A stretch of 64,000 nucleotides of DNA from an uncultured Aquimarina sp. (GCA_947496555.1 CANMDH010000004.1:1-64000); one strand, 5' to 3'. Shown: positions 35,897-46,954, counted from the first letter of the stretch. Program-made: numbers and translations. The notes: generated by a model from the letters alone, not told the origin.

Positions 35897-37645
35897 CTAC
35901 AAATCTAGTTTGATACTTAATTCTTTAAGTTGCTGGTTGTCTATAGTTGCTGGTGCATCGATCATCACATCACGACCGCTGTTATTTTTTGGAAAAGCAA
36001 TAAAATCTCTAATAGTTTCTTGACCACCAAGAATAGCTACCAATCTATCAAACCCAAAAGCAATCCCACCATGAGGTGGCGCACCATATTGGAAAGCATC
36101 CATCAAAAAGCCAAATTGTTCTTTGGCCTCCTTAGGAGTAAATCCTAAATGGTCAAACATAAGAGCTTGGGTTTCTTTATCATGAATACGGATAGAACCT
36201 CCACCAATTTCATTTCCGTTTAAAACAAGATCATACGCATTGGCTCTTACATCACCTGGTTTAGTATCTAATAAAGGGATATCTTCAGGTTTAGGAGAAG
36301 TAAAAGGGTGATGCATTGCATGATAGCGTTCAGTTTCTTCATCCCACTCTAATAATGGAAAATCTACTACCCACAATGGAGCAAACTCTTCAGGATTTCT
36401 TAAACCAAGTCTCTCGGCCAATTCCATACGTAACGCACTTAGTTGGGCCCTTACCTTATTGATTTGACCAGAAAGAACACAAATCAAATCGCCAGCTTTG
36501 GCACCCGTAACTTCTGCCCATTTTGCCAAATCATCTTGATTATAAAATTTGTCTACAGAGGATTTATAGGTTCCGTCTTCATTACATTTTACATACACCA
36601 TTCCCAGGGCACCTATTTGTGGACGTTTTACCCAATCGACAAGCTTATCAATTTCTTTTCTAGTATATGATGCTCCACCAGGAACAGCGATACCGACCAC
36701 CAATTCGGCATCATTAAAAACTTTAAAATCTTTGTGCTGCGCGACCTCATTTAATTCTCCAAACTTCATCCCAAAACGGATGTCGGGTTTGTCATTACCA
36801 TAGGTTTTCATGGCTTCATCATAAGTCATTCTTGGGAAATCACCTATTTCGGCACCTTTAATTTCTTTGAGTAGATGACGTGTAAACCCTTCAAAAATGT
36901 GTAAGATATCTTCTTGTTCTACAAAGGCCATCTCGCAGTCTATTTGTGTAAACTCTGGCTGTCTGTCGGCACGTAAATCTTCGTCTCTAAAACATTTTAC
37001 AATCTGAAAATATTTGTCCATTCCGCCAACCATCAACAATTGCTTAAATGTTTGTGGGGATTGCGGCAAAGCGTAAAATTGTCCTTCATTCATTCTTGAA
37101 GGGACTACAAAATCTCGGGCTCCTTCAGGTGTAGATTTAATTAGGTAGGGTGTTTCTACTTCGACAAAACCTTTATTTGAAAGGTAATTTCTTACCTGCA
37201 TGGCAACTTGATGGCGAAATAGTAAGCTGTTTTTTACAGGATTACGTCGTATATCTAGGTAGCGGTATTTCATTCTGATATCCTCGCCACCATCTGTTTC
37301 ATCTTCTATAGTAAAAGGAGGAACCATAGCCTCATTAAGAATTGTCAATTCTTTTACAAGAATTTCGATTTCACCAGTTGGGATTTTTGGATTTTTGGAT
37401 TCACGTTCGATCACCGTACCCTTAACCTGGATTACAAATTCTCTTCCAAGGGTTTTAGCTATTTCTACAACATCTTTAGGAGTGCGTTCTTCGTCAAATA
37501 TCAATTGGGTGATGCCATAACGATCCCTAAGATCTACCCATATCATAAACCCTTTATCTCTTGTTTTCTGAACCCAACCGGCCAGCGTAACTTCTTTATT
37601 GATGTTTGAGGTGTCTAACTCTCCACAAGAATGACTTCTATACAT
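35897..37645 (-). CDS. aspS: Aspartyl-tRNA synthetase
   Basis: This 582-residue class II synthetase has an N-terminal OB-fold anticodon domain (about 1-105, [21 protein letters not shown]) and the class II core. The core shows motif 2 [18 protein letters not shown], an inserted bacterial GAD domain (about 290-420), and motif 3 ([15 protein letters not shown]) near the C-terminus. The bacterial insertion and a length near 580 mark it as the bacterial type. It charges tRNA-Asp. A -7 box lies 20 bp upstream of the start, and lipoprotein genes follow it on the same strand. Confidence 0.97.
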   Translation of the reverse strand: MYRSHSCGELDTSNINKEVTLAGWVQKTRDKGFMIWVDLRDRYGITQLIFDEERTPKDVVEIAKTLGREFVIQVKGTVIERESKNPKIPTGEIEILVKELTILNEAMVPPFTIEDETDGGEDIRMKYRYLDIRRNPVKNSLLFRHQVAMQVRNYLSNKGFVEVETPYLIKSTPEGARDFVVPSRMNEGQFYALPQSPQTFKQLLMVGGMDKYFQIVKCFRDEDLRADRQPEFTQIDCEMAFVEQEDILHIFEGFTRHLLKEIKGAEIGDFPRMTYDEAMKTYGNDKPDIRFGMKFGELNEVAQHKDFKVFNDAELVVGIAVPGGASYTRKEIDKLVDWVKRPQIGALGMVYVKCNEDGTYKSSVDKFYNQDDLAKWAEVTGAKAGDLICVLSGQINKVRAQLSALRMELAERLGLRNPEEFAPLWVVDFPLLEWDEETERYHAMHHPFTSPKPEDIPLLDTKPGDVRANAYDLVLNGNEIGGGSIRIHDKETQALMFDHLGFTPKEAKEQFGFLMDAFQYGAPPHGGIAFGFDRLVAILGGQETIRDFIAFPKNNSGRDVMIDAPATIDNQQLKELSIKLDL

Positions 37646-37665
37646 AGTAGCTCATATTAAGGCTG

Positions 37666-37673
37666 CAAAAATA
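37666..37673 (-). promoter_or_regulatory. Candidate -7 element (TATTTTTG) for aspS
   Basis: This is an exact TAnnTTTG match on the minus strand, ending 20 bp upstream of the aspS ATG. No well-placed TTG -33 element is seen. The rest of the divergent gap (37646-37902) is AT-rich and contains a small palindrome, CTAAC...GTTAG. Confidence 0.4.
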
Positions 37674-37902
37674 AGAAGATTTATGGATTAGTGAATCATT
37701 AAGGATTGATAGTTTTTAGAAACTTTTGGATGAATATAAAATTTGGAATTCTAACTATCAGGATAGAAGAAATATTATTTTTTATAAGTTTTATTGATGG
37801 ATTTATAGCTAAAAGTTATTTTTTGTGCTAACAATCGTTAGTTTTAACATTTTTTTATAACTATCTTTTAATAGATTTAACCGAACATTTAAACAAATCA
37901 TT

Positions 37903-40860
37903 ATGAAAAAACAAACTCATTATAGCAAAATGAGGATTTTGCTATTATTAATTTTTGCTCCGGCTTTTCTGCTGGCTCAAGAAACCATTACTGGGAAAGT
38001 GGTTGTTGAAAGTACGGGGGCAGGAGCACCTTTTGTAAATGTCGTTGAGAATGGTACGGATAATGGTACTGCAACAGATATTGATGGTAACTTTTCGATA
38101 ACTGTAAATTCGCTGCCTGTGCGATTACGGATATTTGCTCTAGGATTCTCTACCAAAATGGTGGATGTTGCTACAGCAGGAGAAATTACAGTTCAAATAG
38201 GAGAATCGACAGAGGCACTAGAAGAAGTTGTTGTGACAGGATTAGCTACTTCGGTAAAAAGAAGTAACCTGGCAAATGCAGTTTCTACGGTTTCTGCAGA
38301 ACAACTTGTGGGTACAACAGCACAAACCACGGTTGATGGAGCTTTATACGGTAAAATTCCTGGGGTAAATATTACTTCTTCTTCTGGAGCTCCTGGAGGA
38401 GGCTTTGCCCTTCGATTACGAGGTGTTTCTTCAGTTACAGGAAATAACCAACCTTTATTTATTATAGATGGGGTGTATGTTAATAATACTGAGATTCCAT
38501 CCGGATTACGTTTTGCTTCGGGGGCTAATAGAGGAAACGAAGAGAACTCAGGAAATAGATTAGCGGATCTAGATCCAAATGACATAGAGAATATTGAGGT
38601 TTTAAAAGGAGCCTCGGCGGCAGCGATATATGGTACTCGAGCAAATGCAGGGGTTATTATTATAACCACAAAAAGAGGAAAAGCAGGAGAAACAAAGATA
38701 AGGTTTAATCAAGATGTAGGTTTTACCACAATAATCAATAAATTGGGGATAAGACCATGGACAGCAGAAAGTGTTGAAGCTGCCTTCGGAGTAAGTGAAA
38801 GACAAAGATATGAAGATCTTATACAAAGTAGAGGAAGTCTTTTTGATTATGAAGATGAAATCTATGGGGAAACAGGAGTGATTACAGAAACCAAGGTTAG
38901 TGCAAGTGGAGGTAGTGAGAAAACAAAATTCTATGTTGGGGTTTCTTATCGAGACGAGGAAGGAATTATTCGAAACACAGGATTTGACAGAACTTCTATA
39001 AGAGCTAACATCGATCATAAAATATCTGATATATTTAGTTTTTCGGCATCCTCTAATTATGTGCGAAGTAACTCAAGTAGAAGTTTTACAGGTAATGAAA
39101 ATGAGGGTGGACTAAGTTTTGGATATAACCTTGCGTTTACCAGACCTTGGACAAATTTATTTCCAGATGCCGAAGGAAACTATCCAGATAACCCAGATCC
39201 ATCTGCAAATGGAAATTTATTATTAGTACGTGATTTGGCAAGAAATGAAGATTCAAATAACAGATTTATTCAGGGATTAAAAGTTGATGCTAATATTTTA
39301 AAAACAGAAAAGCACAGGTTGAAGTTTGTTCTTAATGGAGGGGTAGATTATTTGTCAAATGAAACGTTTGTGTATGTTCCCGAGATTCATCAGGCTCAGA
39401 GAGGAGATGATAATGGGTTCATAGGAGTTGGAAAGAATAATTTTACAAATTTCAATTTACAAGCTATTGGAGTTTGGAATTATGATGCACTTGGGGGAGA
39501 TCTAGGTTTTACAACACAAGCTGGTACTACATATTTAGAACAGGAAGCTGATCAGGTTTTTAACCAGACTACACAATTAGTGCTTAACCAGACTAATTTA
39601 ACACAAGGATTTGCACAACAAATAACACAAACCGAGTTCAATATTAAAGAATTTGGGTACTTCTTTCAAACTGAAGCAAATTATAAAGATCAAATCATTG
39701 GTACATTAGGATACAGATTTGATAAATCTACTCTTAATGGTGATCCTAATAAGTTTTATGGTTTTCCAAAAGCTTCTTTGGCTGTTAACTTTGCCAATTT
39801 TGATTTTTGGCGATTTGACTCGATTGATTTGTTCAAGTTTAGAGCGGCCTATGGAGAAACTGGTAACTCGGCTTCATTCGGTTCTATATTTACCGTACTA
39901 GGACCTGTTTCAGTAGGCGGTAATGGAGGAACCTCTATTGGTGGAAGACCAGGAGATCCTGATGCCGGTCTATTAGGAAACCCAGATATTGAGCCAGAAA
40001 CTTCGGCAGAATTTGAAATAGGGTTGGATACTAGATTATTTAATAAGGTAAACTTGGAAGCAACGTATTATAATCGAGAAGTGAGGGACCTGTTATTATC
40101 TAGAGACCTACCTTCTTCTTCTGGTTTTAATACTGAAACGAGAAACTTTGCAGATTTGGTAAATCAAGGAGTTGAAATCTCATTGAACGTAGATGCTTTT
40201 AAAAATGAAAATTTTTATTGGAATTCTGGAGTGCAGTTCTGGTTAAATAGATCAGAAATTACGCGTTTAGATATTCCTCCTTTTGCACAACCAGGGGCTG
40301 GTTTTGGATTAGGACTTGGTAGTTTTTATATACAAGAAGGACAGCCTGTAACGCAATTGGTTGCTAATGTTGGTGGTGTGCCAACAGAAATTGGGGATGT
40401 AGAGCCCGATTTTCAAATATCATTTGTTAACCAATTGACTTTCTTTAAAAATTGGGATCTTTCATTTTTACTACACTGGAAAGAAGGAGGAAATAACTTA
40501 AACCTTACAAGGTTGCTTTCAGATTTAGCACAAACAACCGAAGATTTAGATACTCCTGAAGGTCAAGAACGCTTAAACTCTTCTGCTCCTCAGAGAAATA
40601 TTGAACCTGCCGGTTATGTTCGTCTTAGAGAAGCAGCATTATATTATAGATTTCCTTCAAGTACTTTAAAATGGTTAGGAGAAGGAGTTAGTGGGGTTAA
40701 ACTCGGTGTATCTGGACGTAATTTGTTTACGATAACTGATTATAGTAGTTATGATCCAGAGGTGTCAGTAAATGGGGGATCAGGTTTATCATCAGGTTTA
40801 GAAGTTACACCATTCCCTAGTACTAAGCAATATTATTTTCATTTAAGTGTTAATTTTTAA
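37903..40860 (+). CDS. SusC/RagA-type TonB-dependent outer-membrane transporter
   Basis: This 985-residue protein has a signal peptide ending LLAQ, then a CarboxypepD_reg-like domain (about 27-105: ITGKVVVESTGAGAPFVNV, GTATDIDGNFSI). A TonB-box-like segment (ALEEVVVTG) comes next, followed by a plug with PLFIIDGVYVNN and the conserved IENIEVLKGASAAAIYGTRANAGVIIITTKRG block. The rest is a 22-strand-type barrel ending in the aromatic residue Phe (HLSVNF). It imports a large nutrient with its SusD partner, encoded 2 bp downstream. No glycoside hydrolase, sulfatase or sigma/anti-sigma genes are nearby, so the substrate is unknown. Confidence 0.95.
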   Translation: MKKQTHYSKMRILLLLIFAPAFLLAQETITGKVVVESTGAGAPFVNVVENGTDNGTATDIDGNFSITVNSLPVRLRIFALGFSTKMVDVATAGEITVQIGESTEALEEVVVTGLATSVKRSNLANAVSTVSAEQLVGTTAQTTVDGALYGKIPGVNITSSSGAPGGGFALRLRGVSSVTGNNQPLFIIDGVYVNNTEIPSGLRFASGANRGNEENSGNRLADLDPNDIENIEVLKGASAAAIYGTRANAGVIIITTKRGKAGETKIRFNQDVGFTTIINKLGIRPWTAESVEAAFGVSERQRYEDLIQSRGSLFDYEDEIYGETGVITETKVSASGGSEKTKFYVGVSYRDEEGIIRNTGFDRTSIRANIDHKISDIFSFSASSNYVRSNSSRSFTGNENEGGLSFGYNLAFTRPWTNLFPDAEGNYPDNPDPSANGNLLLVRDLARNEDSNNRFIQGLKVDANILKTEKHRLKFVLNGGVDYLSNETFVYVPEIHQAQRGDDNGFIGVGKNNFTNFNLQAIGVWNYDALGGDLGFTTQAGTTYLEQEADQVFNQTTQLVLNQTNLTQGFAQQITQTEFNIKEFGYFFQTEANYKDQIIGTLGYRFDKSTLNGDPNKFYGFPKASLAVNFANFDFWRFDSIDLFKFRAAYGETGNSASFGSIFTVLGPVSVGGNGGTSIGGRPGDPDAGLLGNPDIEPETSAEFEIGLDTRLFNKVNLEATYYNREVRDLLLSRDLPSSSGFNTETRNFADLVNQGVEISLNVDAFKNENFYWNSGVQFWLNRSEITRLDIPPFAQPGAGFGLGLGSFYIQEGQPVTQLVANVGGVPTEIGDVEPDFQISFVNQLTFFKNWDLSFLLHWKEGGNNLNLTRLLSDLAQTTEDLDTPEGQERLNSSAPQRNIEPAGYVRLREAALYYRFPSSTLKWLGEGVSGVKLGVSGRNLFTITDYSSYDPEVSVNGGSGLSSGLEVTPFPSTKQYYFHLSVNF

Positions 40861-40862
40861 TA

Positions 40863-42194
40863 ATGAAAGAGATGAAATCTATTATAAATAAATTATTCAT
40901 TGGTACAATTGGAATAGCTTGCTTATTTGTTGCTACTTCGTGTACATTCGATGAACAAGTAAATCCAAACAGCCCTGCATTAGAGGGGGTTTTGAATAAC
41001 GCCACCATAAGCCAGCTAAATAATATGGCATCAGGCGTTGAAGCAACGACGAGAAATTCTTTAGGAATACAAACCACGGGTAGTGGTACCATGGCGCGAG
41101 AGTTATATTTGTTTGATGCAGATCCAAGAAATACAAGTGATTTGTTAGGAAAAGATGGTGCAGACCTAGATAACGATTCTTTTTACTCTACCGCGCCGTT
41201 TACAGCAAGGTATACTTGTATAAAAAACGCAAATATTTTGATAGAGTCCTTAGACAATACAGAATCGGTAACTGATCAAGAAAAGGAAGGATATCGAGGT
41301 TTTGCGAAGACAATAATTGCTTATGAGCTTATTGAAGTTTTAAAATCATATGGCCAGGCAAGAATAGATGTGGCTGATCCTAGTAACATTGGTCCATTCC
41401 TTGATTTTGATCAGGCTATAATTGAAGTGATTAATATTTTGGATGAAGGATTAGTACATTTAAACGCTGCAGGAACTACATTTAAATTTTCACTAAGTTC
41501 TGGTTTTTCAGGTTTTGATACCCCAGGAACTTTTGCTCAGTTTAATAGAGCCGTTAGAGCTACAGCATCTTTATATGCCGGGAATTTTTCTGATGCATTA
41601 ACTGATCTAAATGACTCTTTCTTTGATTTAAATGGAGACCTTACAACAGGTGTGAGACATGTATTTAGTCTAAACCCGGGAGACATTACTAATGATTTGT
41701 TTAAGATAGCTGGGCAAAGTGGTGACCAGATCATTGTGCATGATAGTTGGATAAATGACGCAGAAGCAAATGATACAAGGGTAACGACCAAAACAAGTCC
41801 ACGACCAACGCCAACTCAACCAAGTGACAATCTTAATGGAGCCAATGAAACTGCTTTGTATGTATCGAATGTTTCGCCTATTGACATTATCAGAAATGAG
41901 GAGTTAATTCTTGTATATGCAGAGGCAAGTATCCAGGCGAATAATCTTCAAGATGCCGAGGATGCCTTAAATATAATACGAAACGCTGCAGGCTTACTAG
42001 ATTATTCTGGAGCTCAAACAGCAGACGCTCTAACTACAGAAATGTTAAATCAAAGAAGGTATTCTTTATGGGCAGAGAACCATAGAATGTTTGATCTTAG
42101 AAGATATGGTTTGTCTACTACCTTGCCAATCGATAGAGCAGGAGATCAAATATTTAATGTGCTCCCTATTCCGTTATCTGAGAATGTAAATTAA
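40863..42194 (+). CDS. SusD/RagB-like outer-membrane lipoprotein
   Basis: This 443-residue protein has a lipoprotein signal (FVATSC, then TFDEQVNPN). SusD-type features are the NPNSP start, helical TPR-like segments (GFAKTIIAYELIEVLKSYGQ) and the late block RNEELILVYAEASIQAN...AEDALNIIRNAAG. The C-terminal EMLNQRRYSLWAENHRMFDLRRYG element is also typical. It would cap the SusC partner and bind the substrate at the cell surface. The gene follows the SusC gene by 2 bp and is followed by a strong terminator. Confidence 0.92.
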   Translation: MKEMKSIINKLFIGTIGIACLFVATSCTFDEQVNPNSPALEGVLNNATISQLNNMASGVEATTRNSLGIQTTGSGTMARELYLFDADPRNTSDLLGKDGADLDNDSFYSTAPFTARYTCIKNANILIESLDNTESVTDQEKEGYRGFAKTIIAYELIEVLKSYGQARIDVADPSNIGPFLDFDQAIIEVINILDEGLVHLNAAGTTFKFSLSSGFSGFDTPGTFAQFNRAVRATASLYAGNFSDALTDLNDSFFDLNGDLTTGVRHVFSLNPGDITNDLFKIAGQSGDQIIVHDSWINDAEANDTRVTTKTSPRPTPTQPSDNLNGANETALYVSNVSPIDIIRNEELILVYAEASIQANNLQDAEDALNIIRNAAGLLDYSGAQTADALTTEMLNQRRYSLWAENHRMFDLRRYGLSTTLPIDRAGDQIFNVLPIPLSENVN

Positions 42195-42221
42195 TATTGA
42201 TGTAATTTAATATCAAAAGCA

Positions 42222-42254
42222 AAAACGCCCTTCGAGAATTCGGGGGCGTTTTTT
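42222..42254. terminator. Intrinsic terminator between susD-like and RND genes
   Basis: Arms AAAAACGCCC (42222-42231) and GGGCGTTTTT (42245-42254) flank an inner CGA/TCG pairing, and T-runs follow. It can serve both convergent units. Confidence 0.85.
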
Positions 42255-42272
42255 CATCAATTTTACATATCC

Positions 42273-45200
42273 CTATGCGGTTGCAGCAGTAACAGGTACT
42301 TCTACAACTTTCTTTTTACTAAATCGTACTTTTACTCTATTGACTATAAAGAATAAACAAGGTACAATGATTAGGGTAAGGAAGGTGGCAATAATCAATC
42401 CATAAATCACTGCCCAGGCAAGTGGTCCCCAGAAAATCACATTATCTCCTCCTATGTATATATTTGGATTACCGGTGTTGAATAATGAGAAGAAATCTAC
42501 ATTAAAACCAATAGCTAGTGGTATTAATCCCAATACAGTAGTAATTGCGGTAAGCAATACTGGTCGTAAACGTGCTCTGCCTCCTTTTATAATAATTTTC
42601 ATTACTTCTTCATTAGGCAAAAGATCCCTTTCAGAAACGTTGAGTTCTACTTTCTTGCGATCTATTAAAAGTTGGGTATAATCAAGTAAAACAACACCAT
42701 TATTCACCACAATTCCTGCAAGCGAAATAATCCCCATCATGGTCATCATGATCACAAATGGCGCTCCTGTGATTAAAATACCACCAAATACACCTATAAA
42801 ACTCAAGAAAATAGCTATCATAATTATTGTAGGTTTAGAAATAGAACTAAACTGGAAAATCAAGATTAACATGATAAGCCCTAACCCGGAGAAAAATGCA
42901 CTCATCAAGAAAGCCATCTGTTTGTTTTGCTCCTCAATCTGACCTGTATAATCTATTTTAACACCTCTTGGAAGATTAGGAAAACTTGCCATTTCTGTTT
43001 GAATTTGAGAAACAATCGCTCCTGCATCAGTAAAACCAGGTTGGAGGCCAGAATATACCGTCACTACTCTTTTAGTGTCTTTATGTTTAATCGCACTAAA
43101 GGACGAGGTGTTTTTTTGCGAGGCAACTGCTGATACAGGTATTTCCATTAATTTACCACTCGCCTGATCTCTAAACGTGATATTCTGATCAAAAAGTGCA
43201 CTAGTATTGTATCGGTTGTCTTCATTAAAACGCACATAGATATCATAATCCTCGCCATCCTTTTTATATACCCCAGCTTTTTCACCAAAAATAGAACGAC
43301 GTAGCTGGTTACCCACTTGGCCTGCTGCTACGTTCAATTCTCCAGCTTTTTCGCGATCAACAACTACCTGCATAGCCGGTTTTCCTTTGTTTACATCGAT
43401 CTTAAGTTCCTCGATACCGGGAATGTTTTTTTCATTGATGAAGTTACGCATCTGTTCTGCGATATTGATCAATTCATCATAATTGGGTCCTTCAATCTCT
43501 ATATTAATAGGATAACCAGCAGGAGGGCCCACTGCATCTTTTTCCACAGAAATGGCTACCCCAGGATAGATTCCTTTTAGGGCTTCTTGTACTTTGCTAC
43601 GCAAAACCTCAGAATCTTTTCCTTTTCTAAATTTAAACTCGCGCATGGTTGCTGTAATCTTGGCGCGATGTGGCATTTCGGCATTACTACCTCCATCGGT
43701 CTGCGGATTACCTGCACCTTCTCCAACTTGTGAAACTGCAGATTCTACCAAAAAGTTATACTCTTTTCCCCCTTCAATATACTCACCATCATTTACGACG
43801 GCATACACACGCTGCTCAATTTCTTTGGTAATAGCATTGGTTTTATCTATATCGGTTCCCTGGGGATATTCTATATAGACAATGATCTGATTAGGTTTAT
43901 TATCTGGGAAGAATTCTATTTTGGTACGTTGACTTCCAATTGAAGCCCCGAACATTCCAAAAACTACGAATAACAATATAAAAGTTCCTACAACAAATCC
44001 ATAGGCTCTCCAACCTTTTAAAGCATAGTTTAAAAAGCGTTGATATTTATTTTCGAGCCAGGCCAATATTTTTCTTTGAAAGAAATTTGCGGCTCCCTTA
44101 AGCACATAGCGATAAATCCAGAACATTACAGCGGTAACAATCATTAAACTACCCAAAGCTCGTACCTGTCCGCCAACAATCAGTATAAAAACTCCGATAC
44201 CTCCTAAAATAATACTTAACCTGATCAACTGTTTGCGAGTTAATTTTTTCTCGCCAATTTCCATAAACTGAGAAACCAGCATAGAATTGATAAAGATTGC
44301 CACAAAAAGCGAAGACCCTAATACGACAGATAATGTAATAGGAAAGTAAATCATAAACTCACCCATAACACCAGGCCACATCCCCAATGGTATAAACGCG
44401 GCAACCGTAGTAGCAGTAGAAATAATAATTGGAAAAGCAATCTCTCCAATACCCTTTTTGGCTGCCTGTATACGAGACATTCCTTCTTCTTCCATCAAAC
44501 GATATACATTTTCTACAACCACAATACCATTATCTACCAGCATTCCTAATCCCATGATCAATGCAAAAAGGATCATGGTATTCATAGTATAGCCAAGAAG
44601 GGATAAAATCATGAATGACATAAACATCGACATTGGGATTGCAAATCCTACAAATAATGCATTTCTAAACCCTAAAAAGAACATTAATACACCTACAACC
44701 AGAATAATCCCGAAAATAATATTATTCACCAAATCGCTTACCTGGTTTTCAGTTTTTTCAGATTGGTCATTGGATATAGTTACGGTTAGGTCTTGAGGGA
44801 AAATATTTTCTGTAGCGTCCTCTAGAATAATATCGATCTTTTCTACGGCTTCGATCATATTCTTGCCGGAACGTTTCATTATGTCCAGCATAACCACATT
44901 ATGACCAAATTCTCGGGCATAGGTAGTTTTATCTTCTTCTTTGAAGTTCACTTGGGCGATATCTCTTAAATACACCGCTCCATCTTGAGATTTTACTACA
45001 AAATCATCAAGCTCTATGGGGCGATCAATTTCACCAAGGATTCTAATGGTTCTGCGTTGCCCACTGGTAATCATATTTCCGGCAGACATGGTGACATTTC
45101 CGTTTTTAATAGTATTGATAACATCATCAAAACTCACCTTGGCAGCCATCATTTTGTAAATATCTACAGCAACTTCTACTTCTTTTTCTTGTGCACCGCG

Positions 45201-45773
45201 AATTTCAGCTTTTTTTATTTCTTTAAGATCTTCAATTTCATCTTCTAGATATTCGGCAAATTCTTTTAATTTATCTACCGGGTAGTCTCCTGCAATATTA
45301 ATATTCAGGATCGGAGTCTCTTCAGAAATACTTAAATCAAAAACATCCGGTTCTACCTTAGCATCATTAAATGTTGGCCAATCTTCATTGGCTTTTTCAG
45401 AATCCACTTCATCTTTTACCTTTTGCTTTGCTTCTGCCACAGTGAGCTCTTCTTCAAATTCTATAGTTATAATCGCATAATCTTCTTGCGAGGTAGAAAG
45501 AATCTCTACTACATTGCTTACGTTTTTTAATTTATCCTCGAGAGGATCTACAATTAATCGCTCAATATCTTCTGCGGTATTCCCGGGATAGGGGACACTA
45601 ATATATATTTTGGTTTCATTGATCTCAGGAAAGTTCTCTCTAGGCATAGAGAAATAGGCAGAAAGTCCTAAAAACAAAAATATAGCAATCATTACATAAA
45701 TGGTAGTTGGGTTGTTTATCGCCCAGGAGGATAATTTAAATTCCTTGTCTACCTTTTTCTTATTAACTTCCAT
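42273..45773 (-). CDS. RND efflux transporter, AcrB/HAE family
   Basis: This 1166-residue inner-membrane pump has an N-terminal helix (WAINNPTTIYVMIAIFLFLG), two large periplasmic loops and 12 membrane helices in two halves. In TM4 the proton-relay motif reads GMLVDNGIVVVEN, with a single Asp where AcrB has Asp-Asp. The second-half counterpart is GIVVNNGVVLLD. It is longer than AcrB (about 1050) because of an extra hydrophobic segment (about 515-565) between the two halves. It exports drugs or other small toxicants with the MFP and TolC proteins encoded upstream. It is the last gene of the tetR-tolC-mfp-rnd operon, 8 bp after the MFP gene. Confidence 0.95.
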   Translation of the reverse strand: MEVNKKKVDKEFKLSSWAINNPTTIYVMIAIFLFLGLSAYFSMPRENFPEINETKIYISVPYPGNTAEDIERLIVDPLEDKLKNVSNVVEILSTSQEDYAIITIEFEEELTVAEAKQKVKDEVDSEKANEDWPTFNDAKVEPDVFDLSISEETPILNINIAGDYPVDKLKEFAEYLEDEIEDLKEIKKAEIRGAQEKEVEVAVDIYKMMAAKVSFDDVINTIKNGNVTMSAGNMITSGQRRTIRILGEIDRPIELDDFVVKSQDGAVYLRDIAQVNFKEEDKTTYAREFGHNVVMLDIMKRSGKNMIEAVEKIDIILEDATENIFPQDLTVTISNDQSEKTENQVSDLVNNIIFGIILVVGVLMFFLGFRNALFVGFAIPMSMFMSFMILSLLGYTMNTMILFALIMGLGMLVDNGIVVVENVYRLMEEEGMSRIQAAKKGIGEIAFPIIISTATTVAAFIPLGMWPGVMGEFMIYFPITLSVVLGSSLFVAIFINSMLVSQFMEIGEKKLTRKQLIRLSIILGGIGVFILIVGGQVRALGSLMIVTAVMFWIYRYVLKGAANFFQRKILAWLENKYQRFLNYALKGWRAYGFVVGTFILLFVVFGMFGASIGSQRTKIEFFPDNKPNQIIVYIEYPQGTDIDKTNAITKEIEQRVYAVVNDGEYIEGGKEYNFLVESAVSQVGEGAGNPQTDGGSNAEMPHRAKITATMREFKFRKGKDSEVLRSKVQEALKGIYPGVAISVEKDAVGPPAGYPINIEIEGPNYDELINIAEQMRNFINEKNIPGIEELKIDVNKGKPAMQVVVDREKAGELNVAAGQVGNQLRRSIFGEKAGVYKKDGEDYDIYVRFNEDNRYNTSALFDQNITFRDQASGKLMEIPVSAVASQKNTSSFSAIKHKDTKRVVTVYSGLQPGFTDAGAIVSQIQTEMASFPNLPRGVKIDYTGQIEEQNKQMAFLMSAFFSGLGLIMLILIFQFSSISKPTIIMIAIFLSFIGVFGGILITGAPFVIMMTMMGIISLAGIVVNNGVVLLDYTQLLIDRKKVELNVSERDLLPNEEVMKIIIKGGRARLRPVLLTAITTVLGLIPLAIGFNVDFFSLFNTGNPNIYIGGDNVIFWGPLAWAVIYGLIIATFLTLIIVPCLFFIVNRVKVRFSKKKVVEVPVTAATA

Positions 45774-45781
45774 AGAGTATG

Positions 45782-46948
45782 TTAGTTTAAAATTTTAACT
45801 TTCTGACCGTCTTTTACACTTCTGGCACCTTCACTTATAATGGCATCGCCATTGTTAATACCTTCCATGATTTCTATTAAATCTCCTTGTGTTTTTCCGG
45901 TTTTTACAATTACCCTTTTTGCTTCAGCTATGTTTTGAGCATCTTTAGCTGAAGTGATGTAGGTGTATTGGTCTCCTTCGGCATTTTCAGAAATGATACT
46001 TTGCGGTATCAATATCGCTTTCTCGTTGGTATAATCATTAATCTTTACTTTGGCAGTAAGATTAGGTTTTACGGTACCTCCATTTGAAGGGATACCGATT
46101 TCTACCATGAAAGAGCGATTGTTTGGATTGATATAGTTTCCTACTTGTCGTACTTTGGTAGTGATAGTTTTTCCTAATACCGGAAAATGGACCTCTACAT
46201 TTTTTCCTTTGGTTATGCTAGAAATGTAACGCTCCGGCACTTCAGTTTCAATATACATATCATTAAGATTAACAATACGAATTATTTGGTTTTGTCCAGC
46301 GGAAACGACACTTCCCTGTTCAGTAATTACATCATCTATCACCCCCGAAAATGGTGCATTAATGGTAGTTTTAGCCAATTGACGTTTAATTTGATTTACC
46401 GCATTTTGTTGGGCTTCGTAGTTTGTTTTGGCTTCTAGGTACTGAATTTCTGAACCGATCTTTTGCTCCCAAAGTCTTTTTTGGCGGTCAAAGGTGGTTT
46501 TTGCTAACTGCGCTTGTACTTCTACCTGTGATAATTGCTGGCTTAATCCTCCATCATCAATCCTGGCAAGCAATTGTCCTTTAGATACTTTCTGGCCCTT
46601 GTTTACATATACTCGGGTTAGAATACCGCTCATTTCTGGATATAAAACGATGTTTTGTTTGGTTTCTACATTTCCCTGTAACTCGAGGTAGTGATTAAAT
46701 AAGGTATCCTTGGCTTTAATAATAGTTACCAACGGAAGTTTTTTTATGGTATCCAAAGAAGCAATAGCTTCATCAATTTGTTTTAGTTGATTCGCGATAG
46801 TTTGCTGTTGGCCCACAACCTCAGTTCTTTTGGCACGTAATGCCTGAAGATTTCCATCTTCGATAATTTTTTCTATCGATTTTGAACTGTTTTGTCCACA
46901 TGAAATGATCAAAAGCGAAGTGGATAATATGGTAAGTATCTTTTTCAT
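45782..46948 (-). CDS. RND periplasmic adaptor (membrane fusion protein), lipoprotein
   Basis: This 388-residue adaptor has a lipobox (LIISC, then GQNSSK), an N-terminal coiled segment (about 38-70), a lipoyl/barrel-sandwich pair (VYVNKGQKVSKGQLLARIDD and GVIDDVITEQGSVVSAGQ), an alpha hairpin (about 140-195) and beta-barrel/membrane-proximal domains. It links the RND pump to TolC. The N-terminal coiled segment before the first lipoyl half is an extra. It sits between the TolC gene (6 bp) and the RND gene (8 bp). Confidence 0.93.
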   Translation of the reverse strand: MKKILTILSTSLLIISCGQNSSKSIEKIIEDGNLQALRAKRTEVVGQQQTIANQLKQIDEAIASLDTIKKLPLVTIIKAKDTLFNHYLELQGNVETKQNIVLYPEMSGILTRVYVNKGQKVSKGQLLARIDDGGLSQQLSQVEVQAQLAKTTFDRQKRLWEQKIGSEIQYLEAKTNYEAQQNAVNQIKRQLAKTTINAPFSGVIDDVITEQGSVVSAGQNQIIRIVNLNDMYIETEVPERYISSITKGKNVEVHFPVLGKTITTKVRQVGNYINPNNRSFMVEIGIPSNGGTVKPNLTAKVKINDYTNEKAILIPQSIISENAEGDQYTYITSAKDAQNIAEAKRVIVKTGKTQGDLIEIMEGINNGDAIISEGARSVKDGQKVKILN

Positions 46949-46954
46949 AATCGG

